NCBI GenBank assembly: GCA_027484125.1
Contig: JAIXUI010000001.1
Coordinates: 1 to 36,960 of the forward strand
Origin: Bacteroidota bacterium
GTDB lineage: Bacteria; Bacteroidota; Bacteroidia; UBA7662; JAIXUI01
DNA length: 36,960 nucleotides
Direction of reading: 5' to 3'
The first letter of the stretch is position 1. Every line of letters starts with the position of its first letter. Made by a program: the position numbers and the translations under genes. Under the pieces are notes generated by a model, which saw nothing but the letters and a program-made list of their open reading frames with translations, made no database searches and was not told where the DNA came from. Of this stretch, positions 1 through 7,626 are shown piece after piece.

Positions 1-396
1 CTGCCTTCCTCCTACTATCCCACTTTTGACATGCCTGAAAGAAGCACATTTCGGACAAGTTTTCTGTTGTTCCATAATAACTATAGTTGATTAGCATAAA
101 TATAGGTAATTAGCATAAATATGCAGATAAAGGGGATGTGATAAGTGAAATACAAAAAAACTAATGCCTCAATTCCCTCAAACAATGCCGTACAGATGAC
201 CTTGCATAGATATACTTCGAGCATGAATTCACTTTTTGCGACCTATATGATTAGTGTTGAGTTAAAGAAAACCTTCAACATGTTTTAAGGACTAAGGGAC
301 TAAGGTGTCTATAATTTTTTCCAGCTAAAATTAGTTGTAGCTGGAAACATTGGTTGTACTTCTTAGAAGCAGACCTTATAATTGCAAAAAAGAGAT
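1..396. other. non-coding leader region with short repeats
   Basis: No convincing gene is visible. The stretch is AT-rich. It contains a 14-bp direct repeat, ATTAGCATAAATAT, at 90-103 and 109-122 (19-bp period), and a short tandem GGACTAAG-type repeat near 290-303. An inverted repeat at 318-347 lies just before the first gene and is listed separately. I see no recognisable gene remnant in any frame here. Confidence 0.5.
318..347. repeat. 10-bp inverted repeat upstream of HsdR_N-like gene
   Basis: The arms TTTCCAGCTA (318-327) and TAGCTGGAAA (338-347) are perfect reverse complements separated by 10 nt. The repeat ends 49 nt before the preferred ATG of the next gene, so it could be an operator or an mRNA leader hairpin. 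No T-tract follows the hairpin on the plus strand, which argues against an intrinsic terminator. The function is inferred only from position. Confidence 0.5.
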
Positions 397-1461
397 ATGG
401 ACTTCAAAGATCAAATTAAGCAATTAGGAGAGCGAGTTAACAAGCTCAAAGACAACATCCTCACAGAAGAAGCGACAAAAAACGCCTTCATTATGCCCTT
501 CTTACAAACATTGGGCTATGATGTTTTTGACCCATTGGAAGTAGTGCCAGAATTTGTCGCAGACCTTGGAATTAAGAAGGGTGAAAAGATAGATTACGCT
601 ATTTTCAAAGATGGTAATCCGACAATCCTTATCGAATGTAAACACTGGGCTCAAAACTTGAATGTTCATGACGGCCAGCTAATGAGGTACTTTCACGTAT
701 CAAAGGCTCGATTTGGAATTTTAACTAACGGAATTATTTATCGCTTCTACTCTGATTTGGTTGAAGCTAACAAAATGGATGAAAAACCTTTTTTTGAAAT
801 CAACATTAGTGACACTAAAGAAAATCAAATTGAAGAATTAAAAAAATTCCACAAAAGCTACTTTAATATCGAAAGTATTGTTACTACTGCAAGTGAGTTA
901 AAGTATATGAACGAGTTAAAAACATTAATTATTAATGAATTCAACACGCCCTCAGAAAATTTTGTAAAACTTTTCACCAAACAAGTTTATCCAGGAGTAA
1001 TTACTGCAAAAGTATTAGATCAATTCACTGGGCTAACAAAAAGAACCCTTCAACAATTTATTTCAGAATCCATAACTGAAAGATTAAAAAGTGCATTAGA
1101 CAGAGAAACAACAGTAATTGAGGAAAAAGCAGCGGAGGAAAACGATGTTCAAATCAGTGAAAAGCCTAAAATAGAAACTACCCAGGATGAATTAGAGGCT
1201 TTTTATGTCATAAAAGCAATTTTGAGAAGTAAAATTGAAGGTAGTAGAATTACCTATCGCGATGCGCAGTCTTATTTTGCGATACTCCTTGATGATAATA
1301 ATAGAAAAACAATTTGCCGAATTTACTTAAATACTAAAAAGAAGCAAATTGGCATTTTCGATTCTAATAAAGTGGAGATTAAAAATGAGATTAATAGCAT
1401 AGACCAAATTTATGACTTTTCGGATTCAATCATTGCTGTAGTTGAATCATATTTGAACTAG
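397..1461 (+). CDS. orphan type I restriction HsdR_N-like PD-(D/E)XK protein
   Basis: A 354-residue protein whose first ~170 residues look like the N-terminal nuclease domain of type I restriction R subunits (HSDR_N). D66 followed by E80-C-K82 fits the PD-(D/E)XK metal-binding core, so a DNA nuclease or DNA-binding role is likely. There is no SF2 helicase part and no hsdM or hsdS next to it, so it is not a complete restriction system. The C-terminal half (about 170-354) has no motif I recognise; similar stand-alone HsdR_N proteins are common in Bacteroidota. The frame is open from a TTG at 382, but the ATG at 397 is preferred because the protein then begins directly with the helical lead-in to the domain. 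The lipoprotein gene follows 14 nt downstream. Domain call fairly secure, cellular role unknown. Confidence 0.75.
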   Translation: MDFKDQIKQLGERVNKLKDNILTEEATKNAFIMPFLQTLGYDVFDPLEVVPEFVADLGIKKGEKIDYAIFKDGNPTILIECKHWAQNLNVHDGQLMRYFHVSKARFGILTNGIIYRFYSDLVEANKMDEKPFFEINISDTKENQIEELKKFHKSYFNIESIVTTASELKYMNELKTLIINEFNTPSENFVKLFTKQVYPGVITAKVLDQFTGLTKRTLQQFISESITERLKSALDRETTVIEEKAAEENDVQISEKPKIETTQDELEAFYVIKAILRSKIEGSRITYRDAQSYFAILLDDNNRKTICRIYLNTKKKQIGIFDSNKVEIKNEINSIDQIYDFSDSIIAVVESYLN

Positions 1462-1475
1462 AAACAGAAAAAATC

Positions 1476-1859
1476 ATGAAACTGAATTTTTTCAATTTCA
1501 TTTTAATCATTATACTCCTCGCAAGTGGATGCAGTAAAAACTCTGAAACCTTATTTGATAAAATTCAAAAGGAAACTGGAGTTTCAGCAGAAATTACCAA
1601 AGGGAACAACTCCGATCCAAATCAGGATTTACTTTCGTTCGAAGTAAATACCGATTCGGATGGATACAAAAAGGCCTCCATTGCCAAAAACACAATAGAC
1701 AAATATCTTGAAGTACTTCCGGAGGAATCAAAAACAACTTTTAGTGACAACATTTCTATTCAATACGTTTGGAAAAAACCGGAACTTGAAGTAATGATGA
1801 AAGAAAGAACTTATGTAAATGATAAGATTAAGGTATCAGTATGGTACACTAAAAAGTAA
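1476..1859 (+). CDS. small lipoprotein of unknown function
   Basis: A 127-residue protein with a lipoprotein signal peptide: a hydrophobic stretch at residues 5-16, then the lipobox LASGC with the lipidated cysteine at C19. The mature part is about 109 residues, charged and lysine-rich, with no domain I can name. It is expected to be anchored to the periplasmic face of a membrane or to the outer membrane. It starts 14 nt after the HsdR_N-like gene, so co-transcription is plausible, but a functional link between a nuclease and a lipoprotein is not evident. Only 5 nt separate its stop from the next truncated ATPase frame. Confidence 0.7.
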   Translation: MKLNFFNFILIIILLASGCSKNSETLFDKIQKETGVSAEITKGNNSDPNQDLLSFEVNTDSDGYKKASIAKNTIDKYLEVLPEESKTTFSDNISIQYVWKKPELEVMMKERTYVNDKIKVSVWYTKK

Positions 1860-1864
1860 TCATC

Positions 1865-2107
1865 ATGATCATCCAAAGCCTGACCCTCCAAAACTTCCGG
1901 AATATTGGCAAAGAACAAACTTTCCAATTCAACCATCATTTCACTGTTGTTATTGGAGTTAATGGCAAAGGAAAATCAACCTTGCTCCATGGATTGAGAA
2001 TAGCCTGCGGCTGCTTCATGCTCGGTTTGCCCAAAAACGAAGTGAAAACACGAACGATTCAGGAAGAAGACATTCACTTGGAGGATACTCCCTTCACGCA
2101 ATCATAG
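1865..2107 (+). pseudogene. N-terminal stump of a PtuA-like AAA ATPase
   Basis: An 80-residue frame that aligns without gaps to the first ~76 residues of the intact ATPase at 5588: both have QNFRNIG near residue 10, the Walker A box GVNGKGKST at residues 31-39, and the LEDT segment near residue 76. After LEDT the similarity stops and the frame ends four residues later. The intact relative is 428 residues, so everything after the first fifth, including Walker B and the H-loop, is missing. The two copies differ at many bases, so this is a diverged paralogue rather than a recent partial duplication. A matching C-terminal stump of the partner nuclease lies at 3346-3522, on the far side of the Fic gene. 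A 70-80 residue product without Walker B would not be an active ATPase. Confidence 0.85.
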
Positions 2108-2120
2108 AAATAGCAAGACT

Positions 2121-3248
2121 ATGAGTTATTCTATCCCTATTTTACCTCTTTCACAGGAGCTAGAAACCAAATCTGTACTTAAAAAAGCGACTTTGGCACA
2201 CAAGGCACTTGCAGAACTGAATGGGGTATCAGAGAGCATCCCCAACGAGGTTATCATCCTAAATACCTTGTCGCTACAAGAAGCAAAAGACAGCTCGGCT
2301 ATTGAAAACATCATCACCACCCACGATGAATTATACAGCAGCGATAGTCTTGCCCTTCAATTTGCCAGTACTGCTGCTAAAGAAGTACACAATTATGCCA
2401 ACGCCCTCCGAAATGGTTACCAAGAAGTAATTGAAAGAGGCATGCTTACCAGCAATATGATTATTTCAATACAAGAATTGCTGGAAGAAAACAAAGCAGG
2501 GTTTCGCAAGTTGCCTGGCACTGCTCTTAAAAATGAACAAACAGGTGAAACCGTTTATACTCCACCTCAAAGTCATGATGAGATAGTTGCTTTTATGAGC
2601 AATCTAGAAGCTTTTATCAATGATGATAGCCTTTCTGAACAAGATCCACTGGTAAAAATGGCGGTTATCCACCATCAGTTTGAGAGCATCCACCCTTTTT
2701 ATGATGGCAATGGTAGAACAGGTCGTATTATTAACATTTTATATCTAGTAAAAGCGGGACTCCTTCGTTTACCTATTTTATACCTCAGCCGGTATATTAA
2801 CCAGCATAAGTCCGAGTATTATCGCTTGCTACAAAGTACTCGAGAAACCGAAAAATGGGAACCGTGGATACTGTTTATGCTGGAGGCAATTTATCAAACG
2901 TCCATGCAGACCACTTCCATGATTCGACATATAAAAGGCTTGATGCTAAATCATAAACAAGAAATAAGAAGTAAGCTGCCCAAGATTTATTCACAAGACC
3001 TTATCAACAACTTATTTAAGCATCCTTACACAAAAATTGACTTTGTAGTTAACGACCTCCACATAACTCGTCAAACTGCATCTAAACACCTTAATCAGTT
3101 GGTTGATTTAGGCATTTTGACTCTTCATAAATTGGGGAAAGAAAACTACTACATTAACAATGCCCTTTACGAATTCCTATTTCATGCCCCCGAACGCTTT
3201 AAGTTTGACGAAAGCAAAAACTTTAACCCATCACCTCCATCATGTTAA
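2121..3248 (+). CDS. class II Fic family protein with C-terminal winged helix
   Basis: A 375-residue Fic protein, expected to transfer AMP (or another nucleotide) from a nucleotide substrate to a hydroxyl side chain of a target protein. The catalytic motif HPFYDGNGR is at residues 191-199, with all key residues intact. An N-terminal inhibitory motif of the S-x-x-x-E-N type (S58 to N63) places it in class II, in which the helix bearing E62 autoinhibits the active site. The order is Fic_N-like region (about 1-100), Fic core (about 110-240), and a winged-helix DNA-binding or dimerisation domain (about 290-350). It begins 13 nt after the ATPase stump and ends at a hairpin, between the two ends of a broken Septu-like operon. 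Its target is unknown; it could be a stand-alone regulator, a toxin or a defence effector. Confidence 0.9.
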   Translation: MSYSIPILPLSQELETKSVLKKATLAHKALAELNGVSESIPNEVIILNTLSLQEAKDSSAIENIITTHDELYSSDSLALQFASTAAKEVHNYANALRNGYQEVIERGMLTSNMIISIQELLEENKAGFRKLPGTALKNEQTGETVYTPPQSHDEIVAFMSNLEAFINDDSLSEQDPLVKMAVIHHQFESIHPFYDGNGRTGRIINILYLVKAGLLRLPILYLSRYINQHKSEYYRLLQSTRETEKWEPWILFMLEAIYQTSMQTTSMIRHIKGLMLNHKQEIRSKLPKIYSQDLINNLFKHPYTKIDFVVNDLHITRQTASKHLNQLVDLGILTLHKLGKENYYINNALYEFLFHAPERFKFDESKNFNPSPPSC

Positions 3249-3271
3249 CAAACCGAAAAAAAGTTAACATG
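3241..3271 (+). terminator. hairpin at the end of the Fic gene
   Basis: CATGTTAAC (3241-3249) and GTTAACATG (3263-3271) form a perfect 9-bp stem with a 13-nt A-rich loop overlapping the Fic stop codon. No clean T-run follows, so it may be a weak terminator or an mRNA 3' stabiliser. Confidence 0.4.
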
Positions 3272-3345
3272 TCGCTTCTCTTGAGTAAAAGAAATCGAAT
3301 AATCTTAACCTTTAATCAAGTAAGGATTTATTTAAACCGCAATAA

Positions 3346-3522
3346 GAAATTGGAAGTAAAAAACTGATAAACAAAATTTATTTCACCGCTTTCCGAGACA
3401 TTCCAAAACTCTTAACTGCCTTAATCTAAGCCTTTCCCGGCACCGCAGCATACTGCTTCGACCCAACAAACCCATCCCAACTTCTTCCTCGAAACCCCAC
3501 CAACCCCCAAGACCCTGTATAA
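3346..3522 (+). pseudogene. C-terminal remnant of a PtuB-like HNH nuclease
   Basis: In one plus-strand frame, codons from about 3382 to the stop at 3520-3522 spell a tail parallel to the end of the intact HNH protein at 6871-7626. The remnant has PGTAAYCFDPT then PRNPTNPQDPV; the intact gene has PGTATNCFDPT then PRNPTNAADPI. The frame is interrupted once by TAA at 3427-3429, just before the conserved PGTA segment, and is open back to about 3346, where similarity fades. The zinc ligands and HNH motif are absent, so it cannot encode a nuclease. Together with the ATPase stump at 1865 it marks the two outer ends of a former ptuA-ptuB operon. The identification rests on comparison within this window. 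Confidence 0.8.
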
Positions 3523-3539
3523 ACCAAAACAAGCAATCC

Positions 3540-3756
3540 CCATTCCCCATTCTTCATTATCCATTCCCCATTCTCCATTCCCCATTCTCCATTCCCCATT
3601 CTCCATTCTCCATTCTCCATTCTTCATTCTCCATTCTTCATTCTTCATTAACCATTAACCATTATCCATTAACCATTAACCATTATCCATTCCCCATTCC
3701 CCATTCTCCATTCTTCATTCTTCATTAACCATTAACCATTATCCATTATCCATTCG
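3540..3756. repeat. 31-copy degenerate heptamer array
   Basis: 217 bp made of 31 back-to-back 7-bp units with no phase break. The consensus is YCATTNN, and the variants are CCATTCC, CCATTCT, TCATTCT, CCATTAA, CCATTAT, TCATTAA, TCATTAT and, at the end, CCATTCG. Units of the same kind occur in runs (CCATTCT runs, CCATTAA runs), which suggests growth by local duplication. The array stops 3 bp before the -7 promoter element of the next gene, so it occupies the place of the usual -33 region. Open frames on the minus strand here, rich in M-x-N-G-E-W, are a product of the repeat and not genes. Confidence 0.95.
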
Positions 3757-3759
3757 CCT

Positions 3760-3767
3760 TACCTTTG
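3760..3767 (+). promoter_or_regulatory. Bacteroidota -7 promoter element
   Basis: TACCTTTG is an exact match to TAnnTTTG. Only 4 nt separate it from the ATG at 3772, so the transcript would have almost no leader. It would drive the transacylase-like fragment and mnmE. Confidence 0.6.
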
Positions 3768-3771
3768 CGCC

Positions 3772-4161
3772 ATGTACGAAAGGTTGATAGAAGCTGTACG
3801 CCCGCTCCAAAAGCCGGTGTTGCTCATGCTTAATGGCACCGATGACCAAGCTTTACTCACTGCCAAAAAGCTGATTTTAGAGAATCTGGCCGAGGTAGCC
3901 GTAGTGGGGCAGGTCGCCGAAGTCTCCATCGCCTGTTACAAACTCAAAGTCAACGACGCCGCCCTCTATGGCATCCTGCATCCCGACACTTACCCGTGGC
4001 GAGAAGCCCTAATCGCGCGTTTGAAAGAACAGTTTCCGGAAGAAAGTGGCAAAGCCCTCAGTAAAAGACTTCGGGAACCCCGCACCTTCGGCCAACTTTT
4101 GCTGGAACGCGGGGAAGTAGATTTTCTGGTTGAAGGCGATCAAATCCTCCCCCGCGACTGA
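3772..4161 (+). CDS. phosphotransacylase (Pta/Ptb)-like N-terminal fragment
   Basis: A 129-residue protein that resembles the first lobe of phosphate acetyl/butyryltransferases: a start like the VLPEG strand (VLLML, residues 16-20), an AAK helix, and near the end a segment FGQLLLERGEVDFLVEG (residues ~105-121), in the place of the family's FGAMMVEKGDADGMVSG. A full enzyme has about 330 residues, and the catalytic second lobe is missing, so it is unlikely to be an active transacylase. The start has its own promoter element (3760-3767), and the stop overlaps the mnmE ATG by one base (TGATG), which implies translational coupling. It could be a decayed gene or a small stand-alone protein. The family assignment is by eye and uncertain. 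Confidence 0.55.
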   Translation: MYERLIEAVRPLQKPVLLMLNGTDDQALLTAKKLILENLAEVAVVGQVAEVSIACYKLKVNDAALYGILHPDTYPWREALIARLKEQFPEESGKALSKRLREPRTFGQLLLERGEVDFLVEGDQILPRD

Positions 4162-5525
4162 TGTATCAACTGCGCACCGACACCATCGCTGCCCTGGCCA
4201 CCGCTCCCGGCACCGGCGCTATTGCCGTACTTCGCCTTTCCGGCCCCGACACCTTTTCCATCGTTAATCGGCTGTTTAAAGGTAAAAACCTCCTCGAGCA
4301 AGCCGCCAACACCATCCACTTTGGCCGACTTGTTCACCAAGGCGTCACCCTCGACGAAGTGCTGGTGAGCCTCTTCCGCGCCCCGCACTCCTACACCAAA
4401 GAAGACGTCATCGAGATTTCCTGCCATGGCTCCCCGCTCATTGCCGGAAAAATCCTAAAAGCCCTCCTCGACGAAGGCGCCCGACTGGCGGAGCCGGGCG
4501 AATACACCTTCCGCGCATTTGCACGCGGCAGATTTGCCCTCAACGAAGCAGAAGCTGTCGCCGACCTCATCGCCGCCGACTCCGACATGGCCCACAAACA
4601 CGCCCTCGGTCAGTTGCGCGGCGGCTTCACTCGCATGCTCAGCCAACTACGGGAAGAGCTCGTCCACTTCGCCTCCCTCCTCGAACTCGAGCTCGACTTC
4701 TCCGAAGAAGACGTAGAGTTTGCCGACCGTCGGCAGTTGCTGGCCCTTATCCAGCGCATCCGCAGCACCATCCGCGGCCTCAGCGACTCCTTCCAACTCG
4801 GGCAAGTAGTGAGAGAAGGCGTGGCTACCGTGATTGCCGGGAAACCCAATGCCGGCAAGTCCACCCTACTCAATGCCCTGCTGAAAGAAGAAAAAGCCAT
4901 CGTCTCTGACATTCCCGGCACCACCCGCGACGTCATCGAAGACGTGCTACAACTGGGAGGCTACAAATTCCGCTTGCAAGACACCGCCGGCCTGCGCGAA
5001 GCCGCCGACGCCATCGAAGCCATTGGCGTAAAACGCAGCCAGGAGAAAATCCGTGAAGCCGCCCTCCTCCTCTACGTTTGCGACCTCAGTGCCACCACCC
5101 TACCGGAAATCGAAGCTGAAGTCAACAGCCTCGGACATCCGGAATTACCGCGTTTGATTGTGGGGAATAAAGCAGATTTATTGAATGACGACCAACTGAA
5201 ACCCTATCGGGAAGCAGGCGTTTATTGCGTCTCCGGTCTGCAAGGAGCCGGATTGCAAACCCTGGAACAAGCCTTGGTAGAAGCCGTAGAAAACCTGGGA
5301 CAGAACGGAGAAGTCACCCTCACCAACCTGCGCCACGTACAAGCCCTAAACGCCACAGAAGAAGCCCTCAGCAGAGCCGAAGCCAGCCTCAGCAGCGGCA
5401 CCACCGCCGACTGGATTGCTCAAGACATCCGCCAAGCCCTCCACCAACTCGGCCTCATCACCGGCCAAATCACCACCGACGATTTACTCGAGAACATCTT
5501 CAGCAAGTTTTGTATCGGAAAGTAG
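4161..5525 (+). CDS. mnmE: tRNA uridine-5-carboxymethylaminomethyl modification GTPase MnmE
   Basis: A 454-residue protein of normal length for MnmE (TrmE), which with MnmG makes cmnm5U at the wobble position of several tRNAs. The N-terminal folate-binding domain opens with DTIAALATAPGTGAIAVLRLSG. The inserted G domain has G1 GKPNAGKST near residue 230, DTAG near 273 and NKAD near 336. The C terminus is the conserved FCIGK, which carries the essential cysteine. The gene is translationally coupled to the fragment upstream. The last 18 bases, coding for FCIGK and the stop, are the left copy of a 27-bp repeat whose other copy lies at 10492-10518; an element appears to have integrated there without changing the protein. 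As a result the gene is separated from its probable own terminator at 10512-10536. Confidence 0.97.
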   Translation: MYQLRTDTIAALATAPGTGAIAVLRLSGPDTFSIVNRLFKGKNLLEQAANTIHFGRLVHQGVTLDEVLVSLFRAPHSYTKEDVIEISCHGSPLIAGKILKALLDEGARLAEPGEYTFRAFARGRFALNEAEAVADLIAADSDMAHKHALGQLRGGFTRMLSQLREELVHFASLLELELDFSEEDVEFADRRQLLALIQRIRSTIRGLSDSFQLGQVVREGVATVIAGKPNAGKSTLLNALLKEEKAIVSDIPGTTRDVIEDVLQLGGYKFRLQDTAGLREAADAIEAIGVKRSQEKIREAALLLYVCDLSATTLPEIEAEVNSLGHPELPRLIVGNKADLLNDDQLKPYREAGVYCVSGLQGAGLQTLEQALVEAVENLGQNGEVTLTNLRHVQALNATEEALSRAEASLSSGTTADWIAQDIRQALHQLGLITGQITTDDLLENIFSKFCIGK

Positions 5526-5534
5526 TTGAGGGGA
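5508..5534. repeat. attL-like copy of 27-bp direct repeat (mnmE 3' end)
   Basis: The copy starts TTTTGTATCGGAAAGTAG and continues TTGAGGGGA. It covers the last codons of mnmE, its stop, and 9 further bases. It matches 10492-10518 at 26 of 27 positions (C/T at 5516 versus 10500). Confidence 0.8.
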
Positions 5535-5587
5535 GAGTCTAAATAAACTTGTCTATAAATTGAAATTGTAAATTTTTAACTTTAACC

Positions 5588-6874
5588 ATGGAAATCGAAA
5601 AACTTATCCTTCAAAACTTCAGAAATATTGGAGCTGAAAGGACATTTCTTTTCAATAATCGATTCACTGTCATTATTGGGGTTAATGGAAAAGGGAAATC
5701 AACCATTCTACATGGTTTGAGAGTAGCATGTGGAAGTTTTTTCCTTGGATTTCCAAGACATGAAGTTAGAGCACGGCATATTTCACAAGATGAAATCAGA
5801 TTAGAAGATACTAAGCAATTTATTGAAGTAACCCAATTAGTAAAAAAATTTCCGGTAAAGGTAGAAGCAGTCGGACATTTCCCCGGCATTGTAGGACCAT
5901 TGACTTGGCGACGTTTATGGATGCATGACCAATCCGCAACGTCAACTAAATATGCAGATGTAGGCGCAATCAAGGAATACGCTACGGAGATTTACCAATC
6001 TGTAAATGAAAATGGAAAATTTGATTTTCCTATTCCAGTAATTGCGTTTTTTGGAATTTCTAGAGCTGTGGGCAGCGGTAGAGTTACCACCAAAAGCAGA
6101 AAAAATGTATTAGGCAGATTACAATTTCAGGAAGCCTATCAAGATTGGGATGAGATGAAATATTCCAAATTTCATTATGCGGAATGGTTGGCAAATTACC
6201 AAATATTGTTAAGTCAGAAAAAAGAATTCTCTCAGACCAATGAAGCTTTTTTTATTGCAGTTCAAACTGCTTCGAGCTATTTAACAGAAATCCGTTTCTC
6301 GAAAGATGAGTTATGGGTAAAGGCCAAGTTAGACGATGTTGAAACTGATTTAATGCCCTTGAGTATGCATAGTGACGGCATTAGATATTTCACTGAAATG
6401 GTTGCGGAATTAGCTTACAGATGTATTGTTGTAAATGGTAAAGATGGAATTAATGCAGTAAAAAATGCAACCGGCATTGTCATGATTGATGAATTAGACT
6501 TGCACCTTCATCCTAAATGGCAAAGGCATGTAGCCAATGATTTAAAAAGAGCTTTCCCAAATATCCAGTTTATTGTTACCACACATTCACCTTTCATAGT
6601 TCAAAGTTTAAAAAGTGATGAAATCTGGAATCTCGACAAGTTAATGGATGTAGCACCAAACGAGTTAAAGATTGATACTGTAGCAACTGAGATTATGGGT
6701 ATTTCAAGTCCTTACTCTGAAACTAACGAGGAGCTTTATATTAAGAGCAAAAAGTTCATGGAAGACTTAGAATCAAATAAATCTACAGAAGAACTTCAAA
6801 TTGAATTAGCTGAGATTTCAGACCCGGCAGTAAGAGCATTTCTTGAATTACAAAAAATATCAAAGGGAAAATGA
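5588..6874 (+). CDS. ptuA: PtuA-like AAA ATPase of a Septu-type defence pair
   Basis: A 428-residue ATPase of the AAA_21/OLD-like SMC-related group. Walker A GVNGKGKST is at residues 31-39, Walker B with the signature VMIDELDLHLHP is near 297-306, and the switch histidine in VTTHSPF is near 330. The stop overlaps the start of an HNH nuclease by 4 bp (ATGA). ATPase plus HNH nuclease is the make-up of Septu (PtuA/PtuB), an anti-phage system in which the ATPase controls the nuclease and senses infection or nucleotide state. Retrons such as Ec78 use the same pair, but no reverse transcriptase or retron RNA gene is evident here, so a two-gene Septu system is the better reading. The gene starts 62 bp after mnmE, just inside the integrated element, and is AT-richer than mnmE. 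Confidence 0.82.
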   Translation: MEIEKLILQNFRNIGAERTFLFNNRFTVIIGVNGKGKSTILHGLRVACGSFFLGFPRHEVRARHISQDEIRLEDTKQFIEVTQLVKKFPVKVEAVGHFPGIVGPLTWRRLWMHDQSATSTKYADVGAIKEYATEIYQSVNENGKFDFPIPVIAFFGISRAVGSGRVTTKSRKNVLGRLQFQEAYQDWDEMKYSKFHYAEWLANYQILLSQKKEFSQTNEAFFIAVQTASSYLTEIRFSKDELWVKAKLDDVETDLMPLSMHSDGIRYFTEMVAELAYRCIVVNGKDGINAVKNATGIVMIDELDLHLHPKWQRHVANDLKRAFPNIQFIVTTHSPFIVQSLKSDEIWNLDKLMDVAPNELKIDTVATEIMGISSPYSETNEELYIKSKKFMEDLESNKSTEELQIELAEISDPAVRAFLELQKISKGK

Positions 6875-7626
6875 GGCCATTAAATAAAGGAAATACACCT
6901 ACCGATTCTGCAGGGAACCCTATTTCGCCTACAGATTACAAAAGTTGGAGAAAGGCACTTATAGACAGAATTGGCGCCTATTGTGCCTATTGTAATATGC
7001 CAATAAAACATGCTTTACAAGTAGAACATGTAGTACCAAAAAATCCTCCCACTGGTTACACAGCAGGAGAACCATTAGCTTGGTCAAATATGCTGCTCGC
7101 CTGTGGTCCATGTAATAATGCAAAAGGTAATGCTCCTGTCGACGCTATCACTTATTACCTTCCGGAGGAACACAATACACATCTTCCATTTATAATTGTC
7201 CCTCATGCAGCAGATCCTAAGCATGCTATCGTTATGGAAAGGTCAGGGTTAAATGCAAATCAATTCCAAAAGGCACAACGAACCATCGCATTGACTGAAT
7301 TAAATACAACAGATGAACGCGCCAATATTGTAGACCTTCGAAGTCGTGAACGGAAATCGGCTGCAATAACTATTAATTCAACACGAAACATTTACAACCT
7401 TGCTTCAGCACATAATCCTAACCTCGCTGCTGAACATGTGGTTCAAGTAGCGTCTCGAACAGGCTTTTTTAGCTTGTGGTACGAGGAATTTATGAATGAC
7501 CCTTTGGTTATGGAAAAGCTAACAAATAATGCAATTATTCCAGGCACAGCAACAAATTGTTTTGACCCTACCGATGGTTACATGCCCATTCCTCGAAACC
7601 CTACTAATGCTGCTGACCCCATATAG
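6871..7626 (+). CDS. ptuB: PtuB-like HNH endonuclease
   Basis: A 251-residue HNH nuclease, the expected effector of the Septu-like pair. Zinc ligands C38/C41 (CAYC) and C78/C81 (CGPC) flank the catalytic region, with H53 in VEHVVPK, N73 in WSNML and N82 in CNNAKG. This spacing is that of the PtuB/TIGR02646 group. The C-terminal part ends with the conserved PGTA-x2-CFDPT and PRNPTN segments, and the same tail survives as a relic at 3346-3522. It is translationally coupled to the ATPase by an ATGA overlap, as expected for a toxic nuclease made with its controlling partner. It cleaves nucleic acid in the cytoplasm; the exact substrate (DNA or tRNA) cannot be told from the sequence. Confidence 0.83.
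   Translation: MRPLNKGNTPTDSAGNPISPTDYKSWRKALIDRIGAYCAYCNMPIKHALQVEHVVPKNPPTGYTAGEPLAWSNMLLACGPCNNAKGNAPVDAITYYLPEEHNTHLPFIIVPHAADPKHAIVMERSGLNANQFQKAQRTIALTELNTTDERANIVDLRSRERKSAAITINSTRNIYNLASAHNPNLAAEHVVQVASRTGFFSLWYEEFMNDPLVMEKLTNNAIIPGTATNCFDPTDGYMPIPRNPTNAADPI

Noticed and set aside
3421-3648. Minus-strand ORFs rich in M-x-N-G-E-W
   Set aside because: They are translations of the heptamer array and its flank; composition is fixed by the repeat and there is no start context.
3540-3756. CRISPR array
   Set aside because: Units are 7 bp with no spacers, and there is no cas gene.
4391-5542. Several long ORFs opposite to or overlapping mnmE
   Set aside because: They are alternate-frame shadows of the GC-rich mnmE coding sequence.
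5588-7626. Retron
   Set aside because: The ATPase plus HNH pair also occurs in retrons, but no reverse transcriptase frame or structured RNA gene is found nearby.
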